From Muribaculaceae bacterium (GTDB lineage Bacteria; Bacteroidota; Bacteroidia; Bacteroidales; Muribaculaceae), in contig JAEDFO010000005.1 in NCBI GenBank assembly GCA_016292745.1, positions 1 through 64,000 on the forward strand: a stretch of DNA of 64,000 nucleotides, written 5' to 3'. Below, one piece after another: positions 25,420-34,831 of the stretch (position 1 is the first letter of the stretch; each line of letters begins with the position of its first letter). The notes beneath the pieces were generated by a model. It saw only the letters and a list, made by a program, of their open reading frames with translations, searched no databases and was not told where the DNA came from. The position numbers were made by a program, and so were the translations under genes.

Positions 25420-26400
25420 ATGAAACGTATTATCTTTTCAATCGCACTAATTGCATTTATTGCCGGCATGGCAACAGCCAAGGGCAAAACGACAAGCGGC
25501 AATCCGGTGTTTCCAGGCTGGTACGCCGACCCCGAAGGTACTGTTATGGACGGCAAATTCTGGATTTTCCCTACATACTCAGCTCCGTTCGACGAGCAGA
25601 CATTCATGGACGCCTTCTCATCGCCCGACCTGGTGAACTGGACCAAACATCCACGCGTACTCGAAAAGGCCAACGTGAGTTGGGCCCGCCGCGCAATGTG
25701 GGCTCCGGCAATAGTGAAGAAAGACAACAAATACTACTTGTTCTTTGGTGCCAACGATGTGCATGAAGGCGAAATAGGCGGTATCGGCGTCGCCATTGCC
25801 GACCGTCCCGAAGGCCCATACAAGGATGCTCTCGGCAAACCGCTCATTGGCAACATCGTAAACGGTGCACAGCCTATCGACCAGTTTGTGTTCCGCGACG
25901 ACGATGGCACATATTATATGTATTACGGCGGTTGGCGCCACTGCAATGTGGTTCGCCTCGCCGACGACCTACTCAGCCTCGTGCCTTTCGACGACGGCAC
26001 AATGTATCGCGAAGTTACCCCAGACAATTATGTTGAAGGTCCGTTTATGTTTAAGCGAAACGGCAAATACTACTTCATGTGGAGCGAAGGCGGATGGACC
26101 GGCCCAAACTACTGCGTGGCATACGCAATCAGCGACTCACCCTTCGGCCCGTTTAACCGTGTAGGCAAAATCCTTCAGCAAGACCCCAACGTGGCTACCG
26201 GTGCCGGCCACCACTCTGTAATACAGATTCCAGGCAAAGACGAATGGTACATCGTGTATCACCGCCGTCCGCTCGGCGAAACCGACGGAAACTACCGTGT
26301 GACTTGCATCGACCGCATGGAATTCGACAGCAACGGTTTCATCAAGCCCGTGAAAATGACTTTTGAAGGTGTTAAGAAGGTTAAGAAGCCAAAGAAATAG
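25420..26400 (+). CDS. GH43 family glycoside hydrolase (secreted)
   Basis: 326 residues with a signal peptide ending near MATA. A single five-bladed propeller: the base Asp37 in GWYADPEG, the pKa modulator Asp154 in QPIDQFVF and the acid Glu206 in YVEGPFMF are all present at GH43 spacing. Specificities in this family include alpha-L-arabinofuranosidase, beta-xylosidase and galactan activities; the neighbours (GH36, GH2) suggest a side-chain or galactan-related role, which is inference. No accessory binding domain. Sits between the GH36 and GH2 genes with short gaps (23 and 30 nt). Confidence 0.9.
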   Translation: MKRIIFSIALIAFIAGMATAKGKTTSGNPVFPGWYADPEGTVMDGKFWIFPTYSAPFDEQTFMDAFSSPDLVNWTKHPRVLEKANVSWARRAMWAPAIVKKDNKYYLFFGANDVHEGEIGGIGVAIADRPEGPYKDALGKPLIGNIVNGAQPIDQFVFRDDDGTYYMYYGGWRHCNVVRLADDLLSLVPFDDGTMYREVTPDNYVEGPFMFKRNGKYYFMWSEGGWTGPNYCVAYAISDSPFGPFNRVGKILQQDPNVATGAGHHSVIQIPGKDEWYIVYHRRPLGETDGNYRVTCIDRMEFDSNGFIKPVKMTFEGVKKVKKPKK

Positions 26401-26430
26401 CAAAAATTGTTCCCCTTTTTCAGCCTAATT

Positions 26431-28857
26431 ATGAACAAAGTATTGTTTTCATTGGCTCTCACAGCCATTGCTATTGCCAGCAATGCAGCCGTTAGGAAAA
26501 CATCAAACATCAACAGTTGGGAATTCTCTCACGATGGGAAATCGTGGGAACAGGTAACTGTACCCCATGATTGGGCCATCGCCGGTCCGTTCGATAAGCA
26601 CAACGACATGCAATGCGTGGCTATAGTACAGAACGGCGAAACCATTGCCACCGAGAAAACCGGCCGCACCGGAGCTTTGCCTTGGATTGGCGAAGGATTC
26701 TATCGCACCACAATCAACATTCCGGCAGGTTATGGACATGCCGAACTGATGTTTGACGGCGCCATGAGCGAGCCTGTGGTCAAAGTAAACGGCAAAGAGG
26801 CCGGGCGATGGGTGTATGGCTACAGCCCTGAGCGCATCGACATCACCAAGTTTGTTGCTCCAGGCGATAATCTTATCGAAGTGCATCTCACTAATGTTGA
26901 GGAAAGCACCCGATGGTATCCAGGCGCCGGTATATACCGTCCGGTTACACTCATTCTATCAAACTCGTCATTCATCGACAATTGGCATGGCTACATCCGC
27001 ACCATCGATGCCGACTCTGCCATGGCTTGCATTGAAGTATGCACCAAAGTGATGAACCCCACCGGAAACCTTACTGCCGACATATACATTGTCGACAGCA
27101 ATGGCAACACTGTAGCCAAGGCTCAAAAGACCACTCTCGACGTGACAGGCCAAAACATCAGCCGATTAATGGTAAAGAGCCCGAAATTGTGGTCGCCGGA
27201 AACTCCCTGGCTCTACTCTCTTGTGACAAAAATCCATAACGGGAAGAAACTTATCGACGAGACATCACAGCGTCTGGGCATCCGCACCATCAGTGTCGAC
27301 GCCGAGCATGGATTCAGACTGAACGGCGTGTCGCGCAAATTTAAAGGGGTATGCCTCCATCACGACCTTGGCCCGTTCGGCGCCGCCATCAACAAGGCTG
27401 CACTCATTCGCCAAGTGCGGATTCTCAAGGAGATGGGATGTGATGCCATACGCACCTCGCACAACATTCCGTCGACCATGCAAATGGAAGTATGCGACTC
27501 GATGGGCATGATGGTGATGGCCGAAAGTTTCGACATGTGGGAATATCCCAAATGCAAGAACGGATATGCCCGATTCTTCAACGAATGGGGCGAACGCGAC
27601 CTCACAAGCCTAATCCTTAACCACAGGAATCACCCCAGCATTGTGATGTGGAGCATCGGCAATGAAATTCCGGAACAAAACGACCTGAAAGGAGGACTGG
27701 GTGTGTCGATTCGTCTGCAAAACCTTTGCCACAAACTCGACCCCACACGCCCCGTCACACAGGGCAATGACCGTGCCGAGGATGCTCTTGCAATTGGTGT
27801 TCCCCAAGTGATGGATATCCCAGGATTCAACTATCGTCTGTATAAATTCGACGACAATATAACGAAAGTGCCACAGGGATTTCTCCTTGGAACCGAAACG
27901 GCATCTACATTCAGCTCGCGCGGTGTGTATAAGTTTCCCGTTGAGATTAACTACGAAAGCGGCCACACCGATGGACAATGTTCATCGTACGATGTCGATT
28001 TCGGCTGGTGGTGCAATCTGCCCGACGACGATTTCCTTATGTGCGACGACCGCAAATGGGACATTGGCCAATTCGTGTGGACCGGATTCGACTATCTTGG
28101 CGAACCTACACCCTACGACGACTTCTGGCCAAGCCGCTCAAGTTATTTCGGTATTTGCGACCTTGCCGGACTGCCTAAAGACCGATACTATCTGTATCGC
28201 TCGCAGTGGAGAACCGACGACACCACTATCCACCTGCTCCCGCATTGGACTTGGCCTGGTCGCGAGGGTGAAATCACTCCTGTGTATTGCTACACCAACT
28301 ACCCTGAGGCCGAATTGTTTGTAAACGGCAAGAGTCAAGGAAGGATACACAAGACAAAATGTCGCCAACTGGCTCACGACATGTGGAAGCACATACTCTG
28401 CGACAGCATCCTCGACCGTTACCGTCTGCGCTGGAACAATGTGAGATACGAGCCAGGCGTAATTAAGGTGGTGGTATACGATGAATCGGGCCATGAAGCA
28501 GGAACCGCAACAATGCGCACTGCAGGCTCTCCGGCTGCTATCGTTGCCGAAGCCGACCGTCATACCATAGCACCCAACGGCGACCTGGCATTCATCACTG
28601 TAAGCATGGTTGACGCAAACGGCACACTCTGCCCCGACGCCGACAACCAGATGTCGTTCAAGGTCAGCGGAGCTGCTCGGTTTAAAACTGTTTGCAACGG
28701 CGATGCCACTTCTGTGGAATCGTTCGTCGAACCTACCATGAAACTGTTCCATGGGCAGCTGGTAGTGTCGGTTGAAGCCTTCGAGCCCGGAATTGCGACA
28801 CTTACCATCAGCACTCCCGGACTTCCCGACAAAACCATCGACATCACAGTACAATAA
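26431..28857 (+). CDS. GH2 family beta-galactosidase-like enzyme (secreted)
   Basis: 808 residues from ATG 26431, where a signal peptide begins (MNKVLFSLALTAIAIASNA); the frame extends eight residues upstream. Order: jelly-roll sugar-binding domain (WEQVTVPHDWAI), immunoglobulin-like domain, TIM barrel with acid/base Glu412 (WSIGNE) and nucleophile Glu489 (GTETAST), the aromatic site GQFVWTGFDYLGEP, then C-terminal beta domains (DUF4982-like region near 600-660). It cleaves beta-linked galactose or a related sugar. Last gene of the operon; a hairpin follows at 28883. Confidence 0.9.
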   Translation: MNKVLFSLALTAIAIASNAAVRKTSNINSWEFSHDGKSWEQVTVPHDWAIAGPFDKHNDMQCVAIVQNGETIATEKTGRTGALPWIGEGFYRTTINIPAGYGHAELMFDGAMSEPVVKVNGKEAGRWVYGYSPERIDITKFVAPGDNLIEVHLTNVEESTRWYPGAGIYRPVTLILSNSSFIDNWHGYIRTIDADSAMACIEVCTKVMNPTGNLTADIYIVDSNGNTVAKAQKTTLDVTGQNISRLMVKSPKLWSPETPWLYSLVTKIHNGKKLIDETSQRLGIRTISVDAEHGFRLNGVSRKFKGVCLHHDLGPFGAAINKAALIRQVRILKEMGCDAIRTSHNIPSTMQMEVCDSMGMMVMAESFDMWEYPKCKNGYARFFNEWGERDLTSLILNHRNHPSIVMWSIGNEIPEQNDLKGGLGVSIRLQNLCHKLDPTRPVTQGNDRAEDALAIGVPQVMDIPGFNYRLYKFDDNITKVPQGFLLGTETASTFSSRGVYKFPVEINYESGHTDGQCSSYDVDFGWWCNLPDDDFLMCDDRKWDIGQFVWTGFDYLGEPTPYDDFWPSRSSYFGICDLAGLPKDRYYLYRSQWRTDDTTIHLLPHWTWPGREGEITPVYCYTNYPEAELFVNGKSQGRIHKTKCRQLAHDMWKHILCDSILDRYRLRWNNVRYEPGVIKVVVYDESGHEAGTATMRTAGSPAAIVAEADRHTIAPNGDLAFITVSMVDANGTLCPDADNQMSFKVSGAARFKTVCNGDATSVESFVEPTMKLFHGQLVVSVEAFEPGIATLTISTPGLPDKTIDITVQ

Positions 28858-28882
28858 CGTCAAACCTATTCAGATTACAACA

Positions 28883-28912
28883 CAGGAGCACTGCAATCAT
28901 GCAATGCTCCTG
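28883..28912. terminator. hairpin between convergent GH2 and barrel-protein genes
   Basis: CAGGAGCA / TGCTCCTG, an 8-bp perfect stem with a 14-nt loop that itself contains GCA/TGC. It lies between two gene ends and could serve both strands, although neither side has a strong T-tract. Confidence 0.5.
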
Positions 28913-28935
28913 CAATTATATATCAGCACCGATAT

Positions 28936-30948
28936 TTATTTGCGGCGTTTCTTGGTGTCGCTGAAGAAGCCAGGCACACGCTCGGGGCTCATCATCTGCC
29001 ACAACGATGGAACAGTCCAACCCGGGGCAAAGATGTTGTTGTAGAATCCCTTGCCGTTGCGGCCATAATCCCATGTGGTGTGCTGTACCACTTCGGGGTA
29101 ATAGCCAGCCTTGGCGATGCCACACATATGACCTTCGAACGGCAGCAATTGCAGCATCGAGGTACGGATAACCTCGGCGAAATCGGCAAAACGGGTTTCT
29201 CCGGTTTCTGCCTTAAGGAAATCGAGGATTGATGCAAACTCAAACACGAACACATCGATATGGTTGTTCTCAACCGACACATTTCCCCAACCGCGCGAAT
29301 GGAATCCAAGATCGCCTAACATCTGGCCTTGAGCGAACGGAACATCCCAGGTGTAATACCACGACAGACAGAAATATGTTGATTTCAAGCATTGTGCCAC
29401 ATAGTGCGCACGCTCTTCGCCCTTGGTTACGAAAGTCATGTAGTAGGTGGCAGTGGCTGCTGCAAGTGCAGCCTCCTTGTCCTCGCAGTTAGCGTCGAGT
29501 GTCGACGAGAAATAATCAGCCTTGTCAATTATCTCACGCTCCAGGTATCCCAACGTGAGCTTTGCGCTCTCCAAATACTTGGCATCGCCGAAATAGCGGT
29601 ATGCCATGACCAGCGGCACAGTAACGGCCGGAGTGCTTCCGCCAGAGGCATCAACCACCTTGCCATCGGCATTGAACTTGCGAGGGAAACTGCCATCAGC
29701 GCGCTGGAATGTCAGCAATGCATCGAGCACTGTGCGCACTGCTTTCTCTACATCGGCATGCTTGCGCCCGCGACGCTTTTCATAGTCAAGATAGTACAGC
29801 AATGCATACACACCTTCCGACTGGCGGCGGATGCTAAGTGCCGGATAAAACTCACCGCGCGACAGATTTCCACTTTCGTAGAACAGACCAGATGCCGAAA
29901 ATCCATTGGTGATATGGCTGTCGATAACGGCACGGGCATTGCGTTCAATATCAGCACGATTATTTGCCTCAGCATATTCCAAGGCATTGAATGCATTGAG
30001 CAACGAGCGTCCCACGAAACCAATCTGATATTCGCCTGACAGCTCACACTTGGCTGTGCGTATGCCCTCGCCCGAGAAATATTTCAATGGGTATTTGTCG
30101 ACAAAACTCTCAACATAAAAATTGGAAAGCACATCCTTTGCATATTGTTGAGTGAATCCCGTAGCTACCGGTTTAGGCTGGTTACGGTCGTAACTATAGG
30201 TCCATGTCTTTGCCACGAAATCGCTGAAATCAGCAGCCGCACCCTTGGCTATAAGCCACGAAGCCGACACAATCTCACCCTTGGCAAGCTTTACGAACGA
30301 ACGGATACCGGGAATCAATGTGAGTTTGCGGATATAGCGCGTAGGAGCTTCAGTGTAAGGATAGCTGAACACCAAGGCACTCTTGCCCGATACGTTGCGG
30401 AATCCCACCGAGCCAACTGTGGTGTGTCCCGGCAGCAGAATGTCGCCGCTTATGTTCTGACACACGCAATCGGTGCCGTTTTCGTCGGTTTCGCGCATCA
30501 CTGTGTAGTACTCGCCTGCGCCAGGATTGTATACTCCAGTCATTGGAGTGCTCAAGCGGTCTTCACGCACTTCCCAGCTGTCGGAAGTGTGAAACGAAGG
30601 AGCTTCCTTGGGCGAACGCAGATTCTTATGATACCAGAATCCCGGCATATAGAATTCGCAATCGGCATGATTGGCGTTTAGCTGATATGTATTGCTCAGA
30701 TTGAACCACACATCGGCATTGGCCTTTACATACACTTCAACTTTGGTCCCGGCTTCGGTTTCCGATACCACACGGCGCACCTCAACAGGGAGAGGCATTT
30801 CTGCCTTAAGAATACCGCTTCCTTTATCGGCCAGTTCATACTCATGAGCCGGGTTTCCTGGTGTTTTTACAGTCAGCACGCTGCGAATCTGCGCATCGAC
30901 ACCAAAAGCCAGCACTGCCGACATAAATACTGATAAGAATAGTTTCAT
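28936..30948 (-). CDS. uncharacterised secreted protein with a helical-barrel domain
   Basis: 670 residues with a signal peptide ending near FGVDA. Residues ~20-260 are beta-rich; ~270-650 are a run of amphipathic helices with repeated aromatic/Gly patterns (EGVYALLYYLDYEKRRGR, FQRADGSFPRKF, LGDLGFHSRGWGNVSVENNH) typical of six-hairpin or (alpha/alpha)6 glycosidases and lyases. I cannot name a GH or PL family. The sulfatase gene ends 26 nt upstream, so the two are one operon, pointing to action on a sulfated glycan. The enzyme role is inference. Confidence 0.72.
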   Translation of the reverse strand: MKLFLSVFMSAVLAFGVDAQIRSVLTVKTPGNPAHEYELADKGSGILKAEMPLPVEVRRVVSETEAGTKVEVYVKANADVWFNLSNTYQLNANHADCEFYMPGFWYHKNLRSPKEAPSFHTSDSWEVREDRLSTPMTGVYNPGAGEYYTVMRETDENGTDCVCQNISGDILLPGHTTVGSVGFRNVSGKSALVFSYPYTEAPTRYIRKLTLIPGIRSFVKLAKGEIVSASWLIAKGAAADFSDFVAKTWTYSYDRNQPKPVATGFTQQYAKDVLSNFYVESFVDKYPLKYFSGEGIRTAKCELSGEYQIGFVGRSLLNAFNALEYAEANNRADIERNARAVIDSHITNGFSASGLFYESGNLSRGEFYPALSIRRQSEGVYALLYYLDYEKRRGRKHADVEKAVRTVLDALLTFQRADGSFPRKFNADGKVVDASGGSTPAVTVPLVMAYRYFGDAKYLESAKLTLGYLEREIIDKADYFSSTLDANCEDKEAALAAATATYYMTFVTKGEERAHYVAQCLKSTYFCLSWYYTWDVPFAQGQMLGDLGFHSRGWGNVSVENNHIDVFVFEFASILDFLKAETGETRFADFAEVIRTSMLQLLPFEGHMCGIAKAGYYPEVVQHTTWDYGRNGKGFYNNIFAPGWTVPSLWQMMSPERVPGFFSDTKKRRK

Positions 30949-30974
30949 ACTCGGTTTAGTTTGTTATTTGGTTA

Positions 30975-32513
30975 TTATTTCAATGGAATTTCCTCTACAT
31001 TAGCCTTATAATAGCCTTTTGTGAGCTTGAAAAACTCTTTTTCAAGTTGTTTGAGACGTTTAGGATTCTCATCGGCAACATTGTCGGACTGTCCGGCATT
31101 CGTCTTGACATTGAAGAGTCCATACTCGTCAAGATTGCCAAGTTCGTTGCCGGTCAGATTTGTTTTCGGGCCCGAATATGGAGGAATCATCACCCAGTCG
31201 CCCATACGGATACCCATCTTTCCCTGAGCTTCGAAAATCAGGCTCTTACGTCCCTTGTTGCTGCGACCGAGAAACACATTCAGCATCTCTTTGCTGTCGA
31301 GACCGCTCTTCACCTTCACTCCCACAAGTTTTGCGAGCGATGCAAGCAGGTCCATCTGGCATACTACAGCATCAGAAACTGTTGGTTCGACGGTGCCTTT
31401 CCAATATACAAACAGCGGAATGTGAGTACCTCCATCGTAAAGGCTGTATTTACCTCCGCGCAATCCACCGGCAGGCTTATGGTCGCCGGCAAGTTCGGCA
31501 GCCTGGTCCTTATAGCCATCGTTCAGTACCGGCCCGTTGTCGCTGCTGAAAATTATGAGCGTGTTCTCGAGCAAACCCTTTGCATCAAGTTCCTGAATCA
31601 GCTGTCCCACACACCAATCGGCCTCAACGATAGCATCGCCACGCGAACCCATAGTGGTAGAACCTACGAAACGCTGATGTGGCGCACGCGGCACATGCGG
31701 CTGATGCAGGCCATAGTAAAGGAAGAACGGACGGTCGGCATTCTCATCGATGAAATTGCGCACCTTGGCCAGAAAATAGTCGGCCATATCCTCGTCTTTC
31801 CAACGTGCTTTCGTGCCACCCTTCATATATCCAATGCGTGGAATGCCATTGACAATGGAATTGTTATGGCCATGAGCCCAATGAAGTTTTAGCATTTCGG
31901 GATGGTCGATAGCTGTGGGTTCGCCGTCGAAGTTGTGTTCGTAGCTCACTTGAATGGGGTCGTCAGGGTCGAGCCCCACCACATCACCGTTTTCGACATA
32001 CACAGTGGGCACACGGTCGTTTGTGGCAGCAATGATGCACGAATAGTCGAATCCCACTTCGCGGGCACCGGGGCGAATGGTCTGGTTCCAGTCGACATTG
32101 CCGTTTCCCATGCCCAGATGCCACTTACCGATGGCACCAGTAACATAACCGGCACTGCGCATCATCTTCGGCAAGGTGTATTCGTCTTCAGCGATAATAA
32201 GCGGTGCATCGCCGGGTAAAATCTTGGCATTCTCGTTTTTCCACGGATACATACCTGTCATCAAGGCATAACGGCTTGGAGTTGAAGTGGCCGACGAGGC
32301 ATAGCCGTTATTGAAGCATACACCGCCACGAGCCAATGCGTCGATATTAGGGGTGTTGATGGTGGTTTGGCCATATGCGCTGACATCACCAAAGCCAAGG
32401 TCGTCGGCAAGAATAACTATTACATTCGGTTGCCGGTCAGCAGCATCGGCACGCACATTGCCGCTGCTTAGCAACGCAATAATTGCAGAGACTTTGAAAA
32501 AATTCTTTCGCAT
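30975..32513 (-). CDS. S1 family sulfatase, serine type (secreted)
   Basis: 512 residues with a signal peptide. Metal-binding ADDLGFGD (Asp37, Asp38) precedes the maturation motif STPSR, in which Ser77 is the residue converted to formylglycine; GKWHLG and the later SSDNGP motif complete the active site. Because the modified residue is serine, activation needs an anaerobic sulfatase-maturating enzyme (anSME), which is not encoded in this window. It removes sulfate from glycans in the periplasm; the exact linkage is unknown. A clean promoter lies at 32568-32599, so it heads a two-gene operon with the barrel protein. Confidence 0.93.
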   Translation of the reverse strand: MRKNFFKVSAIIALLSSGNVRADAADRQPNVIVILADDLGFGDVSAYGQTTINTPNIDALARGGVCFNNGYASSATSTPSRYALMTGMYPWKNENAKILPGDAPLIIAEDEYTLPKMMRSAGYVTGAIGKWHLGMGNGNVDWNQTIRPGAREVGFDYSCIIAATNDRVPTVYVENGDVVGLDPDDPIQVSYEHNFDGEPTAIDHPEMLKLHWAHGHNNSIVNGIPRIGYMKGGTKARWKDEDMADYFLAKVRNFIDENADRPFFLYYGLHQPHVPRAPHQRFVGSTTMGSRGDAIVEADWCVGQLIQELDAKGLLENTLIIFSSDNGPVLNDGYKDQAAELAGDHKPAGGLRGGKYSLYDGGTHIPLFVYWKGTVEPTVSDAVVCQMDLLASLAKLVGVKVKSGLDSKEMLNVFLGRSNKGRKSLIFEAQGKMGIRMGDWVMIPPYSGPKTNLTGNELGNLDEYGLFNVKTNAGQSDNVADENPKRLKQLEKEFFKLTKGYYKANVEEIPLK

Positions 32514-32567
32514 AATTTAGTGTTGGTTGATTTATAAGTCGGTTTTTCAGTTTGGTTATTACAATGC

Positions 32568-32599
32568 CAAAAGTAACGAAAAAACGGATAAACGCCAAA
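32568..32599 (-). promoter_or_regulatory. sulfatase operon promoter
   Basis: Minus strand TTTG (32599-32596), 20-nt spacer, TACTTTTG (32575-32568): exact in both boxes, giving a leader of about 50 nt to the ATG at 32513. Confidence 0.7.
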
Positions 32600-32642
32600 A
32601 CCATTATGCAAAAGAACGAATTATCGGGCAAAATCAATGCCA

Positions 32643-33473
32643 TCAGCGCTTGGCAATAGGAATCTGGATTATCGAGAGCCATCGCGAGGGGTCATCGTAG
32701 TTCCAGCATCCGTCGACATACGAAGTGCGTGGCATTCCTGCCACGAGATACCCATTTTCGTCGATGTAGCGGTAGGCTTCGGCATAGGTTCGGCCAAACT
32801 CTGAGTAAGGGCCGTAATGCTTCACACATAGCGCCATGGGCACAGCATCGAGAGTGTGGAACTTCACTATCGGCGAATCGGTAAGGGCTTCCTCAACCTG
32901 TTCGCAGTATTCAATGTCGATTTTGCCGTCGGTATACTCCTGGCTGTGCTCAACAGTGAAGCAATAGCCCGGCAAAGTGCAGCGGCACCCCAGCCGCTGC
33001 ATCTCCGGCCCAATGACTGAGCAGCAGAGAGCACCCAATTCGTCGTAATTTTTGATAGTGGCACGATGTGTTGCCACGATAATTGCAGGCAATGCCTGAA
33101 TGTTGTAGTTGTTCATTGTTTCAAGTTGTTTGCGGGAGTCGAGCAATTCGCCGAGACGGCGGCGTCGCTCGTTGAGCAAATCCAGTTGCCGTTCACACTC
33201 ACTGATTTTCAGCGATAGCAAATCGGCCGAAGGCACACGTTCATCGCTCAGCAGCAAGTCGCGGACCTCATCGAGCGAAAAGCCGATGTCCTTGAGGTCG
33301 CGGATTGCATTCAGACGTTGCATCTGGTCGACGCTGTAATATCGGTAACCCGAATCATCATCGACACTATCGGGCAAAAGAATGCCCAACTGCTCATAAT
33401 GCCTGAGAGTTTTCACCGTCACTCGCATCAGCCGCGAGAACTCCCCGATTTTCAGTTTAATCATTTCTTTCAT
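32643..33473 (-). CDS. MerR family regulator with GyrI-like effector domain
   Basis: 276 residues. Winged HTH at the N-terminus (LKIGEFSRLMRVTVKTLRHYEQLGIL, then DDSGYRYYSVDQM), a long dimerisation helix to ~120, and a C-terminal GyrI-like ligand-binding domain (~125-270), as in BltR/BmrR-type drug-responsive activators. ATG 33473 is used; ATG 33464 three codons on is equally possible. A dyad upstream at 33505-33523 looks like its own operator. No drug-efflux target lies beside it; the divergent tgt is a housekeeping gene. Confidence 0.9.
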   Translation of the reverse strand: MKEMIKLKIGEFSRLMRVTVKTLRHYEQLGILLPDSVDDDSGYRYYSVDQMQRLNAIRDLKDIGFSLDEVRDLLLSDERVPSADLLSLKISECERQLDLLNERRRRLGELLDSRKQLETMNNYNIQALPAIIVATHRATIKNYDELGALCCSVIGPEMQRLGCRCTLPGYCFTVEHSQEYTDGKIDIEYCEQVEEALTDSPIVKFHTLDAVPMALCVKHYGPYSEFGRTYAEAYRYIDENGYLVAGMPRTSYVDGCWNYDDPSRWLSIIQIPIAKR

Positions 33474-33504
33474 AATGCGCGCGAATTACAGGTGCAAAGT
33501 AAGG

Positions 33505-33523
33505 CCTTGCCCTTAGGGACGAG
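33505..33523 (-). promoter_or_regulatory. possible MerR-type operator
   Basis: Minus strand CTCGTCCCTAAGGGCAAGG is an imperfect dyad centred on CCCTAAGGG, 32-50 nt upstream of the MerR-family start. MerR regulators commonly bind such a dyad between the promoter elements of their own gene. Confidence 0.35.
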
Positions 33524-33596
33524 TCAACAGCACATCACAAATTTAACAAATATTTAACATAATACAGCACAAAACTCACATCATTCGGACCGTCAA

Positions 33597-33628
33597 TTTG
33601 ACAATGCACACTTTTTGGCGTAACTTTG
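33597..33628 (+). promoter_or_regulatory. tgt promoter
   Basis: TTTG (33597-33600), 20-nt spacer, TAACTTTG (33621-33628), exact in both boxes. It lies inside the apparent upstream extension of the tgt frame, which is why the gene must start downstream, at 33694. Confidence 0.75.
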
Positions 33629-33693
33629 TAAGAAATTTGTCGATTTCGCTGAGCGATTTCGACATCACTAACTTCGAAACGAAAAGCTATTAT

Positions 33694-34824
33694 ATGGATT
33701 TTGAACTTATAACTACCGACCCGAACAGTGCAGCCCGAGCCGGACTAATCACTACCGACCACGGCACCATCGAGACTCCGATATTCATGCCTGTAGGCAC
33801 AGTGGGCTCGGTGAAAGCAGTGCATGCCACCGAACTGCGCGACGACATAAAGGCCCAGATTATCCTTGGCAACACCTATCACCTGTATCTGCGTCCGGGA
33901 ATCGACATTCTTGAGAAAGCCGGTGGACTTCACAAGTTCAACAGCTGGAACCGCCCTATTCTAACCGACAGCGGCGGCTTTCAGGTGTTCTCGCTTTCGG
34001 CCAACCGCAAGTTGAAAGAGGAAGGAGCCTACTTCCACTCGCATATCGACGGCAGCAAGCACTTGTTCACCCCCGAGGGAGTGGTGGATATACAGCGCTC
34101 AATCGGTGCCGACATCATGATGGCGCTCGATGAGTGTCCTCCAGGCGATTCCGACTATTCCTACGCCAAGAAATCGCTCGGGCTGACCCTCCGCTGGCTA
34201 AAGCGTGGATGGGACCGATATCAGCAAACCGAAGGCAAATACGGTTATCGTCAATGCTTCTTTCCGATAGTCCAAGGATGCACCTACACCGACCTACGAC
34301 AGGAATCGGCCAAATTTGTTGCCGACCTTGGTGCCGACGGCAACGCCATCGGCGGATTGGCTGTGGGCGAGCCTACCGAGAAGATGTATGAGATGATTGA
34401 AGTTGTTAACGACATCCTTCCCACCGATAAGCCTCGATACCTGATGGGTGTGGGCACTCCTGCCAACATTCTCGAGGCCATAGAGCGAGGCGTCGACATG
34501 ATGGACTGCGTGATGCCAACCCGAAATGGCCGAAACGGTATGCTGTTTACTCGCCATGGCATCATGAACATGCGCAACAAGAAATGGGCCGACGATTTCT
34601 CGCCCATCCAGGAGGACGGACCATCGTACGTCGACACGCTTTACTCAAAAGCCTATTTGCGACATCTGTTCATCAGCCAGGAAATTCTGGCAATGCAGAT
34701 TGCCTCGATTCACAACCTCGCATTCTACCTGTGGCTGGTAAAAGAAGCACGAAAGCACATCGTTGCCGGCGACTTCAAGCCGTGGAAAGACGAAATGGTG
34801 GTCAACGTTACCCGCCGGCTCTGA
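33694..34824 (+). CDS. tgt: queuine/preQ1 tRNA-guanine transglycosylase, zinc cysteines missing
   Basis: 376 residues from ATG 33694 (MDFELITTDPN), the start fixed by the promoter at 33597. It swaps G34 for a queuosine precursor in tRNAs with GUN anticodons. Core motifs are intact: MPVGTVGSVKAV, NTYHLYLRPG, LTDSGGFQVFS, ALDECPP, GGLAVGEP and the PTRNGRNG loop. However the CxCxxC zinc site near residue 305-315 is absent: the segment reads EDGPSYVDTLYSKAYLRHL with no cysteine, while the later histidine (IASIHN) remains. So this is a Tgt likely without structural zinc. Confidence 0.95.
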   Translation: MDFELITTDPNSAARAGLITTDHGTIETPIFMPVGTVGSVKAVHATELRDDIKAQIILGNTYHLYLRPGIDILEKAGGLHKFNSWNRPILTDSGGFQVFSLSANRKLKEEGAYFHSHIDGSKHLFTPEGVVDIQRSIGADIMMALDECPPGDSDYSYAKKSLGLTLRWLKRGWDRYQQTEGKYGYRQCFFPIVQGCTYTDLRQESAKFVADLGADGNAIGGLAVGEPTEKMYEMIEVVNDILPTDKPRYLMGVGTPANILEAIERGVDMMDCVMPTRNGRNGMLFTRHGIMNMRNKKWADDFSPIQEDGPSYVDTLYSKAYLRHLFISQEILAMQIASIHNLAFYLWLVKEARKHIVAGDFKPWKDEMVVNVTRRL

Positions 34825-34831
34825 TTTTAGG

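Noticed and set aside
33505..33523. CCTTGCCCTTAGGGACGAG as a bidirectional operator also controlling tgt
   Set aside because: tgt has its own exact consensus promoter 74 nt away and is a housekeeping gene; the dyad fits MerR autoregulation better.
33598..33693. 32-residue N-terminal extension of tgt
   Set aside because: The promoter boxes lie inside it, so it is not transcribed from this promoter as coding sequence; Tgt starts at MDFELITTDPN.
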